In this document: piece by piece, positions 1-5,973 of the stretch
How the letters are laid out: the number at the start of each line of letters is the position of its first letter
Numbering within the stretch: the first letter of the stretch is position 1
Assembly (NCBI GenBank): GCA_031267775.1
Contig: JAIRYL010000102.1
Coordinates: 1 to 5,973, forward strand
DNA from: Tannerellaceae bacterium
Lineage (GTDB): Bacteria; Bacteroidota; Bacteroidia; Bacteroidales; Tannerellaceae
Direction of reading: 5' to 3'
DNA length: 5,973 nt
Notes under the pieces: generated by a model
What the model saw: only the letters and a program-made list of their open reading frames with translations
Told to the model about the DNA's origin: nothing
Database searches by the model: none
Made by a program: the position numbers and the translations under genes

Positions 1-299
1 AAAAGTACTGGCAGGAAATTGTGTCGAGGAGTATTGGAGAGGAATTTGTCTATAGCGCTGATTTTCTGAAATTGAGAGAATTTTCGTTAGGATACAATAT
101 ACCTCAATCATTCTTCAAAGGGCAATTTATCAAAAGTATATACCTTTCTTTAACAGGCAGAAACCTGTGGACAATTAGTAAACATACGCCTAATATTGAT
201 CCGGAATCGGCTTACAATAATACAAATGGACAGGGATTGGAACTTAACGGATACCCTACGGCGCGTAGTATAGGTTTAAATTTGAATCTGAAATTCTAA
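1..299 (+). CDS. SusC/RagA-like TonB-dependent outer-membrane transporter, C-terminal end (5' partial)
   Basis: This is the last 98 codons of a SusC-family transporter. The frame is open from base 3 to the TAA at 297-299, so the GTG at 21 is internal and the real start lies before the window. The segment FLKLREFSLGYNIP, then LSLTGRNLWTISKHTPNIDPE, then YPTARSIGLNLNLKF matches the conserved final beta-strands of SusC/RagA proteins. It ends in phenylalanine, the usual C-terminal residue of outer-membrane barrels. The family forms a 22-stranded, TonB-driven barrel that imports glycan oligomers, with a SusD lipoprotein acting as a lid. The SusD-like gene begins 17 bases after the stop, so the two are almost surely cotranscribed. 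The substrate cannot be read from this fragment. The family call is firm; nothing can be said about the missing plug and barrel. Confidence 0.93.
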   Translation, partial: KYWQEIVSRSIGEEFVYSADFLKLREFSLGYNIPQSFFKGQFIKSIYLSLTGRNLWTISKHTPNIDPESAYNNTNGQGLELNGYPTARSIGLNLNLKF

Positions 300-316
300 T
301 TAAAATATAAAGGAAC

Positions 317-1876
317 ATGAAACGTAAGATATTTCATATAATTTTAGCCGTCAGTTTGTTATTCACAATATCTTCCTGTAATAACTTTGGCGATGTGAAT
401 ATAGATCCTGAACATATTACAGGAGGAGGGATGGACTTCAGGTTGCTGTTTACAGGCGTGCAAGTCGGTATTTCGGGAACAGAATGGGAAGTATGGCGTA
501 ATGGCATGATTTATTCCAGCACGATGATGCAACATTGCGCTTCCACGCAAAGCTATTGGAATGGCGATAAATATACATATAATTCGGGCTATAATTCGGC
601 TTATTGGGATCGATATACAAGTACAGGCCGTAATTTGGCTGAAGTGTTGAATGCCTGGAAAGACGATGAAACAAAATCGAATGCATATCAGATGACCCGT
701 ATTCTGAAGGTCATGCTGTTTCACCGGATGACTGATATGTATGGAGATATTCCTTATTCTGAAGCGGGACAGGGTTTCATATCGAATCTTTTCTACCCCA
801 AGTACGACAGGCAGGAAGATATTTATGCCGATATGCTGAATGAATTGAAAGAGGCTGCAGAGGCGCTGGACGCGTCGAAAACAAACACAATAGGCGGAGC
901 GGATTTAATCTATAACGGAGATCCTGTCAAATGGAAAAAATTTGCCTGTTCATTGATGATCCGTCTGGCTATGCGACTGTCCAAAGTTAATCCCGAACAG
1001 GCAAAAACATGGATGAACACGGCAGTGGCAGGCGGTATCTTTCAAGGTAATGCAGACAATGCGATTATTCGTCACGACTATGATTCGAACGATTCATCCG
1101 ACGCTTTTGGGAAAATAGCCGTTCATTCAGATCCTAACGCATATCGTTTGAGCCAAACATTTATCGACCATCTGAAAAATACGCAGGATCCCCGTTTGAT
1201 TTATATTGCTACCGTATGTGAAAATCCGGCGCCATCCTGGTCGACGCCTAATTTTGAACTGGGGGATACCGCTTATTACAAGCAATTGGGAATGCCTAAC
1301 GGGTATGATGAATTGGGTGGAGAGACCGATATTTCAAAGGCGTCTAACTGGCCCGGGAATATGAATAATTATTCGGTAATTAATCGGTATACATACGGCC
1401 GGCTTGATGCTCCAACTTTTCTTATTACGTATGCCCAGATTAATTTACTGTTGGCCGAAGCTGCGCACCGGGGCTGGATTGGCGGCGATGAAGAATCGTA
1501 TTATACAACTGCCGTTACGGCGGCGATGGAACAATTCAGGGAATATGGAGTGGCCGGTATCCCGCAGGATCAAATAGACGGTTATTTGAAAACGAATCCA
1601 TACAGTACGGCTTATGCGCTTGAACAAATCAATACCCAATATTGGGTTGTAGCGTTTATGGACGAATATGAGGTGTTTGCCAATTGGAGGCGTTCCGGTT
1701 ATCCTGTTTTAAAACCGGTGAATTATTTTGCTAATGCAACAAATGGAACAATACCCCGTCGTTTTACGTATCCTGAATCCGAATCGACAGCCAATTCGGC
1801 CAACTACATGGAAGCCGTATCAAGGCTTTCGGATGGCGACAGAATGACGTCGAGGGTATGGTGGGATAAGGAATAG
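317..1876 (+). CDS. SusD-like surface glycan-binding lipoprotein (SusD-like_2 / SusD-RagB superfamily)
   Basis: A complete 519-residue protein of usual SusD length. The N-terminus is a lipoprotein signal: MKRK, a hydrophobic stretch at about 5-18, and a lipobox ISSC with the lipidated cysteine at 21. The first mature residues, NNFGDVNIDPEHI, resemble the start of the SusD-like_2 branch (Pfam 'starch-binding associating with outer membrane'). YGDIPYSEA at 142-150 is the hallmark of that branch, and the helix from D364 with INLLLAEAA is the conserved TPR-like part. The C-terminal NWRRSGYP and the VWWDKE ending also fit. The protein should sit on the outer face of the outer membrane, bind oligosaccharide and close over its SusC partner, encoded just upstream. 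AAAGGAAC directly precedes the ATG; an AGGA this close is a poor Shine-Dalgarno site, as is normal in Bacteroidota. The ligand is unknown; the GH20 gene downstream suggests HexNAc-containing glycans (inference). Confidence 0.95.
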   Translation: MKRKIFHIILAVSLLFTISSCNNFGDVNIDPEHITGGGMDFRLLFTGVQVGISGTEWEVWRNGMIYSSTMMQHCASTQSYWNGDKYTYNSGYNSAYWDRYTSTGRNLAEVLNAWKDDETKSNAYQMTRILKVMLFHRMTDMYGDIPYSEAGQGFISNLFYPKYDRQEDIYADMLNELKEAAEALDASKTNTIGGADLIYNGDPVKWKKFACSLMIRLAMRLSKVNPEQAKTWMNTAVAGGIFQGNADNAIIRHDYDSNDSSDAFGKIAVHSDPNAYRLSQTFIDHLKNTQDPRLIYIATVCENPAPSWSTPNFELGDTAYYKQLGMPNGYDELGGETDISKASNWPGNMNNYSVINRYTYGRLDAPTFLITYAQINLLLAEAAHRGWIGGDEESYYTTAVTAAMEQFREYGVAGIPQDQIDGYLKTNPYSTAYALEQINTQYWVVAFMDEYEVFANWRRSGYPVLKPVNYFANATNGTIPRRFTYPESESTANSANYMEAVSRLSDGDRMTSRVWWDKE

Positions 1877-1892
1877 ATAATAAAAAAGAGCG

Positions 1893-1924
1893 GAGTTCGG
1901 AATTGGGATATAGATTCCGAACTC
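1893..1924. promoter_or_regulatory. 11-bp perfect hairpin between the SusD-like and GH20 genes
   Basis: GAGTTCGGAAT (1893-1903) and ATTCCGAACTC (1914-1924) are exact reverse complements around a 10-base loop. The hairpin starts 17 bases after the SusD stop and ends 30 bases before the GH20 ATG. On the + strand no T-run follows it. An A-tract (TAAAAAAG, 1881-1888) precedes it, so on the - strand the hairpin would be followed by CTCTTTTTTA, the geometry of an intrinsic terminator for antisense transcripts. In the sense direction it may be a partial terminator or an mRNA-processing or stabilising element that sets the susCD to GH20 expression ratio. The structure is certain from sequence; the role is inference. 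Confidence 0.6.
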
Positions 1925-1954
1925 ACAGTCGTCGTTTAAGTAAAGCAATATGAT

Positions 1955-4237
1955 ATGAAAAGGATTATTTTTATTTTCACGCTATGCGTCGTTTTAATTT
2001 CCACTTCCGTATTTGGGCAGAGCCTTCTCTCTCTTATCCCAAATCCAGCCAGTCTGGAACAAAAAAAGGGGAATTTTATTTTATCTGAAAAAACCCGGTT
2101 GGCGGTATACGATGAAGGCATGTTAAACCATGAAGTGGCATATTTGCAGCAAATCATGCAGCAAATCTTTGACCGGGGATTATCGTTCGGCGAAGATGGA
2201 AGCCAGAACGCCATCGTTATCCGGCGCAGCAGCGATTCTTTTCCACAGGGAGGATATCGGCTGGATATTAATGAAAAGCAGATTCTTTTGTCTTCTTCGC
2301 ATCCGGAAGGTATTTTTTATGCTGTGCAAACGCTGAAACAGCTTTTGTTTTTTGTCCGGAGCCGGGATAATCAGGGATTGGAAACGAATCTTAGCATACC
2401 CTGTCTTTCAATTACAGATTCGCCTGCTTTTCAATGGAGGGGATTGATGCTGGATGTATCCAGGCATTTTTTCTCTGTTGAATATTTAAAGAAACAGGTA
2501 GATATGCTTGCTTTTTATAAAATGAATAAATTGCATCTGCACCTTACCGACGACCAGGGCTGGCGGATAGAAATCAAGAAATACCCGGAGCTTACGCAGC
2601 AAGGCGCCTGGAGAATATTCAACCGGCAGGATTCGGCCTGCATGGAGATGGGGAAAATAAATCCGGATTTATCCCTCGACCCTCGTTTTATCATTTCTCA
2701 AAACGGCAATCTGCTGTACGGCGGATTTTACTCGCAGGATGAATTGAAAGATCTGATACAATATGCCCGGGAACGGCATGTGGAGATTGTGCCCGAGATT
2801 GATATGCCTGGCCACATGATGACGGCAATCAGTATATTCCCCGAATTAAGTTGCACCGGATCGGTTGGCTGGGGGGATACTTTTTCTTATCCGTTATGTC
2901 CGTGTAACGAAGCGACTTTTGATTTCCTCGAAAATATACTGGATGAAGTAGCCGCTCTTTTCCCTTCCAGATTTATTCATATAGGGATCGACGAGGTGGA
3001 AAAAAACACATGGAAAGAATCGGACGCCTGTAAAAACGTAATGAGGGAAAAAGGCTTTGAAAGGGTAGAACAGTTGCAAACTTACTTTATGAATCGTATC
3101 CGGGATTATTTGTCGGCGAAAGGAAAAGAAGTAATAGCTTGGGATGAAGTATTGGAAGGCGAGATTGATTCAAACGTCAACGTCATGTTTTGGCGCGATT
3201 GGGTAGGCGAAGTCCCGAAGAAAGCTGTCCGGAACGGAAACCGGATAATCTTTGTACCCGGCAGTCCGCTTTATTTCTCTCGGAGGGATTCGTCGCTGTA
3301 TCCCATTTATCATTTACAGTCGAAATTCAATGAAGTACCCGAAGATAAACGGGAATTAATCAGAGGAGCGCAAGCCTGTATATGGACAGAAGGAGTTCCT
3401 TCGGAACATGCGGCCGATTATCTTATATATCCTCGCCTGCTGGCGCTGGCCGAAGCCGTTTGGACGCCTGCAAACGCGCGCAACTGGGATTCGTTCAAGC
3501 GCCGGCTGACGCATCAGTTGTATTATTTGGATACAGAGCAGATTAAACATCCGGCATTAACGTATGCCCTGATTCCTGCTATGTCGGTCGATCAAAAGGA
3601 AAAAAAGATTCGTATCGAACTGGAAAACGAGCAAATTAACCCGGTGATTTATTATACCACAGACGGGAGCGTACCTTCGGAACAGTCGCACCGGTATAAT
3701 GGACGGGAAATAACCGTATCCGGCAGCGCCGAAATATGTGCCGCCATTTATGATAAAGGCGTCGTCCAGCCTCCTTTTGCCAGGCGATCGGTCGATTATC
3801 ATAAGGCTATCGGAAAGCCGGTAACATATCGTATCCCCTGGCACAGGGCTTATCCGGCCGGAAGGGAAAGTGCATTGACCGATGGTTTAAGAGGAAGCAA
3901 TCGGCACAACGACGGTTTTTGGCAGGGATTCACTACCGACCTCGACGTGACTGTCGATATGCAAAAGCCAACGCTTATACAGGGCTTGTCCGCCATGTTT
4001 ATGCAGTCAACCGGGCCGGGTATCTATATGCCCGAATATGTAGAGGTAAGTTTATCGGAAGATGGGATTCATTTTGAGAAATCGTTTACTGCTTATAACG
4101 ATGTGCCGGAAACGGAGAGGATGTTAACGATACGGAAATTTTCCGGAGAAATAAATAAAAAGGCTCGTTATATAAAAGTTTTTGTGAAGAATAAAACCGG
4201 ACATTTCATGTTTACAGACGAACTCGTCGTCTATTAA
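1955..4237 (+). CDS. Secreted GH20 beta-N-acetylhexosaminidase
   Basis: A 760-residue glycoside hydrolase family 20 enzyme that removes terminal beta-linked GlcNAc or GalNAc. A Sec signal (MKRIIF..., hydrophobic 4-20) probably ends at VFG21|Q22; no lipobox is seen, so it is likely periplasmic. Residues about 25-150 are the GH20 N-terminal alpha/beta domain (LIPNPASLEQKKG; HPEGIFYAVQTLKQLL). The TIM barrel starts near W161-R162-G and shows DVSRHFF (167-173, substrate arginine R170), HLHLTDDQGWR (194-204), EIDMPGH (281-287) and HIGIDE (342-347). D346 and E347 are the expected oxazoline-stabilising and acid/base residues. W396, W413, Y440, W477 and E479 fit the known pocket positions. Second glycine of the usual HxGGDE motif is isoleucine here. 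About 549-606 (IYYTTDGSVPS) resembles the chitobiase C-terminal domain, and about 615-760 a discoidin-like (F5/8 type C) module. It has a weak ribosome site and follows SusD by 78 bases. Confidence 0.95.
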   Translation: MKRIIFIFTLCVVLISTSVFGQSLLSLIPNPASLEQKKGNFILSEKTRLAVYDEGMLNHEVAYLQQIMQQIFDRGLSFGEDGSQNAIVIRRSSDSFPQGGYRLDINEKQILLSSSHPEGIFYAVQTLKQLLFFVRSRDNQGLETNLSIPCLSITDSPAFQWRGLMLDVSRHFFSVEYLKKQVDMLAFYKMNKLHLHLTDDQGWRIEIKKYPELTQQGAWRIFNRQDSACMEMGKINPDLSLDPRFIISQNGNLLYGGFYSQDELKDLIQYARERHVEIVPEIDMPGHMMTAISIFPELSCTGSVGWGDTFSYPLCPCNEATFDFLENILDEVAALFPSRFIHIGIDEVEKNTWKESDACKNVMREKGFERVEQLQTYFMNRIRDYLSAKGKEVIAWDEVLEGEIDSNVNVMFWRDWVGEVPKKAVRNGNRIIFVPGSPLYFSRRDSSLYPIYHLQSKFNEVPEDKRELIRGAQACIWTEGVPSEHAADYLIYPRLLALAEAVWTPANARNWDSFKRRLTHQLYYLDTEQIKHPALTYALIPAMSVDQKEKKIRIELENEQINPVIYYTTDGSVPSEQSHRYNGREITVSGSAEICAAIYDKGVVQPPFARRSVDYHKAIGKPVTYRIPWHRAYPAGRESALTDGLRGSNRHNDGFWQGFTTDLDVTVDMQKPTLIQGLSAMFMQSTGPGIYMPEYVEVSLSEDGIHFEKSFTAYNDVPETERMLTIRKFSGEINKKARYIKVFVKNKTGHFMFTDELVVY

Positions 4238-4272
4238 TAAAAAAAGCAGGGATAAAAGAATATAGATTGCCG

Positions 4273-4299
4273 CAGGAAAACGGGAAGTCATCCCGCCTG
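4273..4299. other. Small bulged hairpin after the GH20 gene
   Basis: CAGG (4273-4276) and CGGGA (4281-4285) together pair with TCCCGCCTG (4291-4299), leaving a four-A bulge and a 5-base loop (AGTCA). The nine pairs are mostly G-C. It lies 35 bases after the GH20 stop. It may protect or terminate the mRNA 3' end together with the longer hairpin at 4325-4375, but there is no T-run after it and a stem this short may be chance. Confidence 0.3.
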
Positions 4300-4324
4300 A
4301 AGTAAATATCCAATGTGTTTTAGT

Positions 4325-4375
4325 TTAGGAGACGGCTGGAAATAATTGCGATATTGATTTCCAGCCGTCTCCTAA
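4325..4375. terminator. Long perfect hairpin, probable terminator or 3'-end element of the susCD-GH20 unit
   Basis: TTAGGAGACGGCTGGAAAT (4325-4343) is the exact reverse complement of 4357-4375, giving 19 uninterrupted pairs with a 13-base loop (AATTGCGATATTG). It lies 87 bases after the GH20 stop and ahead of the next gene's putative promoter, where a transcription unit should end. A canonical T-run is missing on both strands: the + side continues AGTATATATAATTG and the other side is A/T-mixed. A terminator with a weak U-tract, an mRNA-stabilising 3' stem-loop, or an inverted-repeat remnant of a mobile element are all possible. The pairing is certain; the terminator role is inference from position. 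Confidence 0.5.
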
Positions 4376-4385
4376 GTATATATAA

Positions 4386-4508
4386 TTGCGGGAAATTTCG
4401 GAGAGGAAATTATCCGAAATGCTTGGTTGCGGGGAATTTCGGGGAGGAAATTGTCCGAAACGCTTGATTGCATGGAATTTCGGGGAGGAAATTATCTGAA
4501 ACGACGGA
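4386..4508. repeat. Three direct tandem repeats of 41 bp
   Basis: Units run 4386-4426, 4427-4467 and 4468-4508, each opening with TTGC and sharing the core GAATTTCGGGGAGGAAATT with small changes. Counting by eye, units 1 and 2 match at 36 of 41 bases, units 2 and 3 at 34, and units 1 and 3 at 31. The five changes between units 1 and 2 are all transitions. The period is not a multiple of three, so the array is not a peptide repeat. In each unit TTTCGG pairs with CCGAAA (CTGAAA in unit 3, still G-U pairable) across 12 bases, and AATTTC pairs with GAAATT across 6 bases; the two stems overlap and exclude each other. No spacers are present, so this is not a CRISPR array. Function unknown. Confidence 0.9.
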
Positions 4509-4680
4509 ATGAAAAAACCTTGTATTCATCGGGCTTTTTGATTTGATTAGATTCGGGCGGCAGATATTGGGGGGCGGATGACGCTTGCCGGTGCAGACTT
4601 TTGGGGCTGAATTTTGGATAAGCCATCGGCCAAACCGTATAAGCCGGCAAACAAATATAGTCATCAACAGAAAATATTCT
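4509..4680. other. Intergenic stretch with no recognised gene
   Basis: No coding sequence, tRNA or riboswitch is recognisable here on either strand. Open frames on the - strand run through the tandem repeats and into the oxidoreductase gene and have no recognisable protein content. The only structure seen is a weak inverted repeat, TTGCCGG (4585-4591) against CCGGCAA (4644-4650), too far apart and too short to interpret. A long 5' leader is unlikely if the promoter at 4681-4711 is real. Confidence 0.5.
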
Positions 4681-4711
4681 TTTGCAGGGTCGCGGAGATA
4701 TCGTATCTTTC
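4681..4711 (+). promoter_or_regulatory. Candidate Bacteroidota-type promoter of the oxidoreductase gene
   Basis: TTTG at 4681-4684 and TATCTTTC at 4704-4711 are separated by 19 bases. This fits the known Bacteroides primary sigma factor pattern, TTTG near -33 and TAnnTTTG near -7, with one mismatch (final C for G). Transcription would start around 4717-4720, leaving a leader of roughly 15 bases, A-rich and without Shine-Dalgarno, before the ATG at 4733. Such motifs are short, so a chance match is possible. An alternative -7 box, TTCTTTTG at 4677-4684, has no TTTG at the right distance upstream. Confidence 0.45.
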
Positions 4712-4732
4712 CAAAACATTAATAATAACAAG

Positions 4733-5973
4733 ATGAAAAACGCATCAAGAAGAAATTTTATCAAGCAAGTTGGCGCTACCGGGTTAGGGATGACACTGGG
4801 TGGTTTAACATTCAGCGCCAAAAGCTATGCCAACATTGTTGGAGCGAATGAACGGTTTAACATGGCCGTAATGGGTACAAACGGAAGGGGCGCCGGTATG
4901 GCGGGTAATTTCCAAAGCGTCAAAGACGTGGAAATGATCTATGTCTGCGACGTAGAAGACAATGCGCTGGAAAAAGGAATCAAGGCCGTAAAACAGATGG
5001 GCGGTAATCCCAAAGCAGAAAAAGATATCCGCAGGATACTGGAAAACAAAGACGTAGACGCCCTGCTGATAACCGCTCCCGATCATTGGCATGCGCCGGC
5101 TACCATGATGGCTTGCCGGGCGGGCAAACATGTTTATGTGGAAAAACCGTGCAGCCATAACCCCAGGGAAGGCGAACTGAGCATTGCGGCAGCTCGAAAA
5201 TACAACCGGATTGTGCAGGTTGGAGCGCAGCGCCGTTCGTGGAAACTCCTTGCGCAAGGTATCGATGAACTGCATGCCGGAATTATCGGCAGGGTTTATT
5301 TTGCCAGAGGATGGTACACCAACAAACGTCAGTCTATCGGTTTTGGCAGGCAAGTTCCCGTTCCCGCCAACCTGGATTTCGATTTGTGGCAGGGGCCGGC
5401 CCCGCGACGAGCTTACCGCGACAACCTTGTCCATTACAACTGGCATTGGTTTTGGCATTGGGGAACGGGCGAAGCGCTAAACAACGGAACGCATGAAATA
5501 GACGTGATACGTTGGGGATTAGGCGTCGACTTTCCTACCCGCGTCAGTTCGGAAGGCGCTCGCTTTGTATTCAAAGATGATTGGGAAACGCCGGATACGC
5601 AAATTATCAATCTACAGTTTGGCGACGATTGCCTGGTTACCTGGGAAGGACGAAGCTGTAACTCGTGCGATTCGGAAGGCGGCGACCGGGGCGTTATATT
5701 CTATGGCGAAACCGGCGCCATGCATACCGGACACAATGGTTTCAAGGTATACGACCTGGACAATAAACTGATAAAAGACGTCGACTCAAACGATATTATT
5801 GACGGACGGGATACCTCAAGCCCAAGCGCCAACCTCGACATCCCCCACATACAGAACTTCCTCGACGCAATCAGAGACAATAAACGGCCGAACGCCGACA
5901 TAGCCGAACTGCACAAGAGCACAACGCTGGTGCAATTGGGAAACATAGCCTGGCGCACCGGCCAACGCTTAAC
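4733..5973 (+). CDS. Tat-signal Gfo/Idh/MocA-family NAD(P)-dependent oxidoreductase (3' partial)
   Basis: The frame is open from the ATG at 4733 to the window edge: 413 full codons, with probably a few tens missing. The N-terminus carries a twin-arginine signal, SRRNFIK (residues 5-11), then a glycine-rich hydrophobic stretch to about A33, so a folded, cofactor-loaded protein is probably exported to the periplasm. The Rossmann domain has G48-TNG-R-G53 for dinucleotide binding, the acidic CDVED after the second strand, PDHWHAP, and the family's E137-K138-P139. The C-terminal alpha/beta domain includes WHWFWHW (237-243) and H254-E-I-D257. The family oxidises or epimerises sugars or cyclitols; some exported members (GH109) are instead NAD-dependent alpha-N-acetylgalactosaminidases, which I cannot exclude. 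The 495-base gap, hairpins and own putative promoter suggest a separate unit from the PUL. No SD precedes the start; the Tat motif right after the ATG supports it. Confidence 0.92.
   Translation, partial: MKNASRRNFIKQVGATGLGMTLGGLTFSAKSYANIVGANERFNMAVMGTNGRGAGMAGNFQSVKDVEMIYVCDVEDNALEKGIKAVKQMGGNPKAEKDIRRILENKDVDALLITAPDHWHAPATMMACRAGKHVYVEKPCSHNPREGELSIAAARKYNRIVQVGAQRRSWKLLAQGIDELHAGIIGRVYFARGWYTNKRQSIGFGRQVPVPANLDFDLWQGPAPRRAYRDNLVHYNWHWFWHWGTGEALNNGTHEIDVIRWGLGVDFPTRVSSEGARFVFKDDWETPDTQIINLQFGDDCLVTWEGRSCNSCDSEGGDRGVIFYGETGAMHTGHNGFKVYDLDNKLIKDVDSNDIIDGRDTSSPSANLDIPHIQNFLDAIRDNKRPNADIAELHKSTTLVQLGNIAWRTGQRL

Noticed and set aside
21..299. Stand-alone 92-residue protein starting at GTG 21
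   Set aside because: The frame stays open upstream to base 3 (KYWQEI before the GTG) and the sequence is the C-terminal barrel end of a SusC protein, so the GTG is an internal valine codon.
359..724. 121-codon open frame on the - strand within the SusD-like gene
   Set aside because: A shadow of a well-supported gene, with cysteine- and histidine-rich low-plausibility translation and no family resemblance.
4386..4508. Possible short CRISPR array
   Set aside because: The units abut directly with no unique spacers, and no cas genes are present.
4509..4545. Possible intrinsic terminator from AAAAAACC and GGGCTTTTT
   Set aside because: The arms do not pair cleanly: an extra base breaks the G/C part of the stem.
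4410..4821. Overlapping - strand open frames across the repeats
   Set aside because: The 41-bp period shifts the frame from unit to unit, the translations are unrelated to any family I recognise, and they overlap the start of the oxidoreductase gene and its putative promoter.
4805..5458. 217-codon open frame on the - strand
   Set aside because: It lies wholly inside the oxidoreductase gene, which has clear family motifs on the + strand. Its translation shows no recognisable domain; G/C-rich codons on the other strand explain the lack of stops.
5441..5461. Tryptophan/histidine alternation WHWFWHW as an unusual metal- or aromatic-binding motif
   Set aside because: From memory, similar W-H-W-F-W stretches occur in the Tat-exported Gfo/Idh/MocA subgroup, so it is probably a family trait rather than an oddity here.

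Overview
The window looks like a piece of a Bacteroidota (Bacteroidetes) chromosome. It carries the end of a SusC-type TonB-dependent transporter, a complete SusD-like lipoprotein and a secreted GH20 beta-N-acetylhexosaminidase on one strand in tight succession, which is the layout of a polysaccharide utilization locus (PUL). Ribosome binding sites are weak or absent and a Bacteroides-type promoter (TTTG / TAnnTTTG) can be proposed, both usual in this phylum. I cannot name the genus.

Layout: 1-299 is the last 98 codons of the SusC homologue. 317-1876 is the SusD-like lipoprotein, of the SusD-like_2 type. 1877-1954 is a short gap holding an 11-bp perfect hairpin. 1955-4237 is the GH20 enzyme. 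4238-4732 is a 495-bp non-coding stretch with a small bulged hairpin, a 19-bp perfect hairpin, three 41-bp tandem repeats and a candidate promoter. 4733 to the window end is a Tat-signal Gfo/Idh/MocA-family oxidoreductase whose last codons lie outside the window. All genes are on the + strand.

How they may work together (inference from family knowledge): the SusC/SusD pair captures an oligosaccharide at the cell surface and imports it across the outer membrane, and the GH20 enzyme removes terminal beta-linked GlcNAc or GalNAc. The substrate is therefore probably an amino-sugar glycan such as a host N- or O-glycan, a chitin fragment or a glycoconjugate. The oxidoreductase has its own putative promoter and is separated by hairpins and repeats, so it is probably a separate transcription unit. 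Its link to the PUL is only by proximity.

The genes are ordinary for this phylum and I do not see a new multi-gene system. The less explained part is the 4238-4732 intergenic stretch: the long perfect hairpin followed directly by a 41-bp tandem repeat whose units each keep two mutually exclusive stem-loops.
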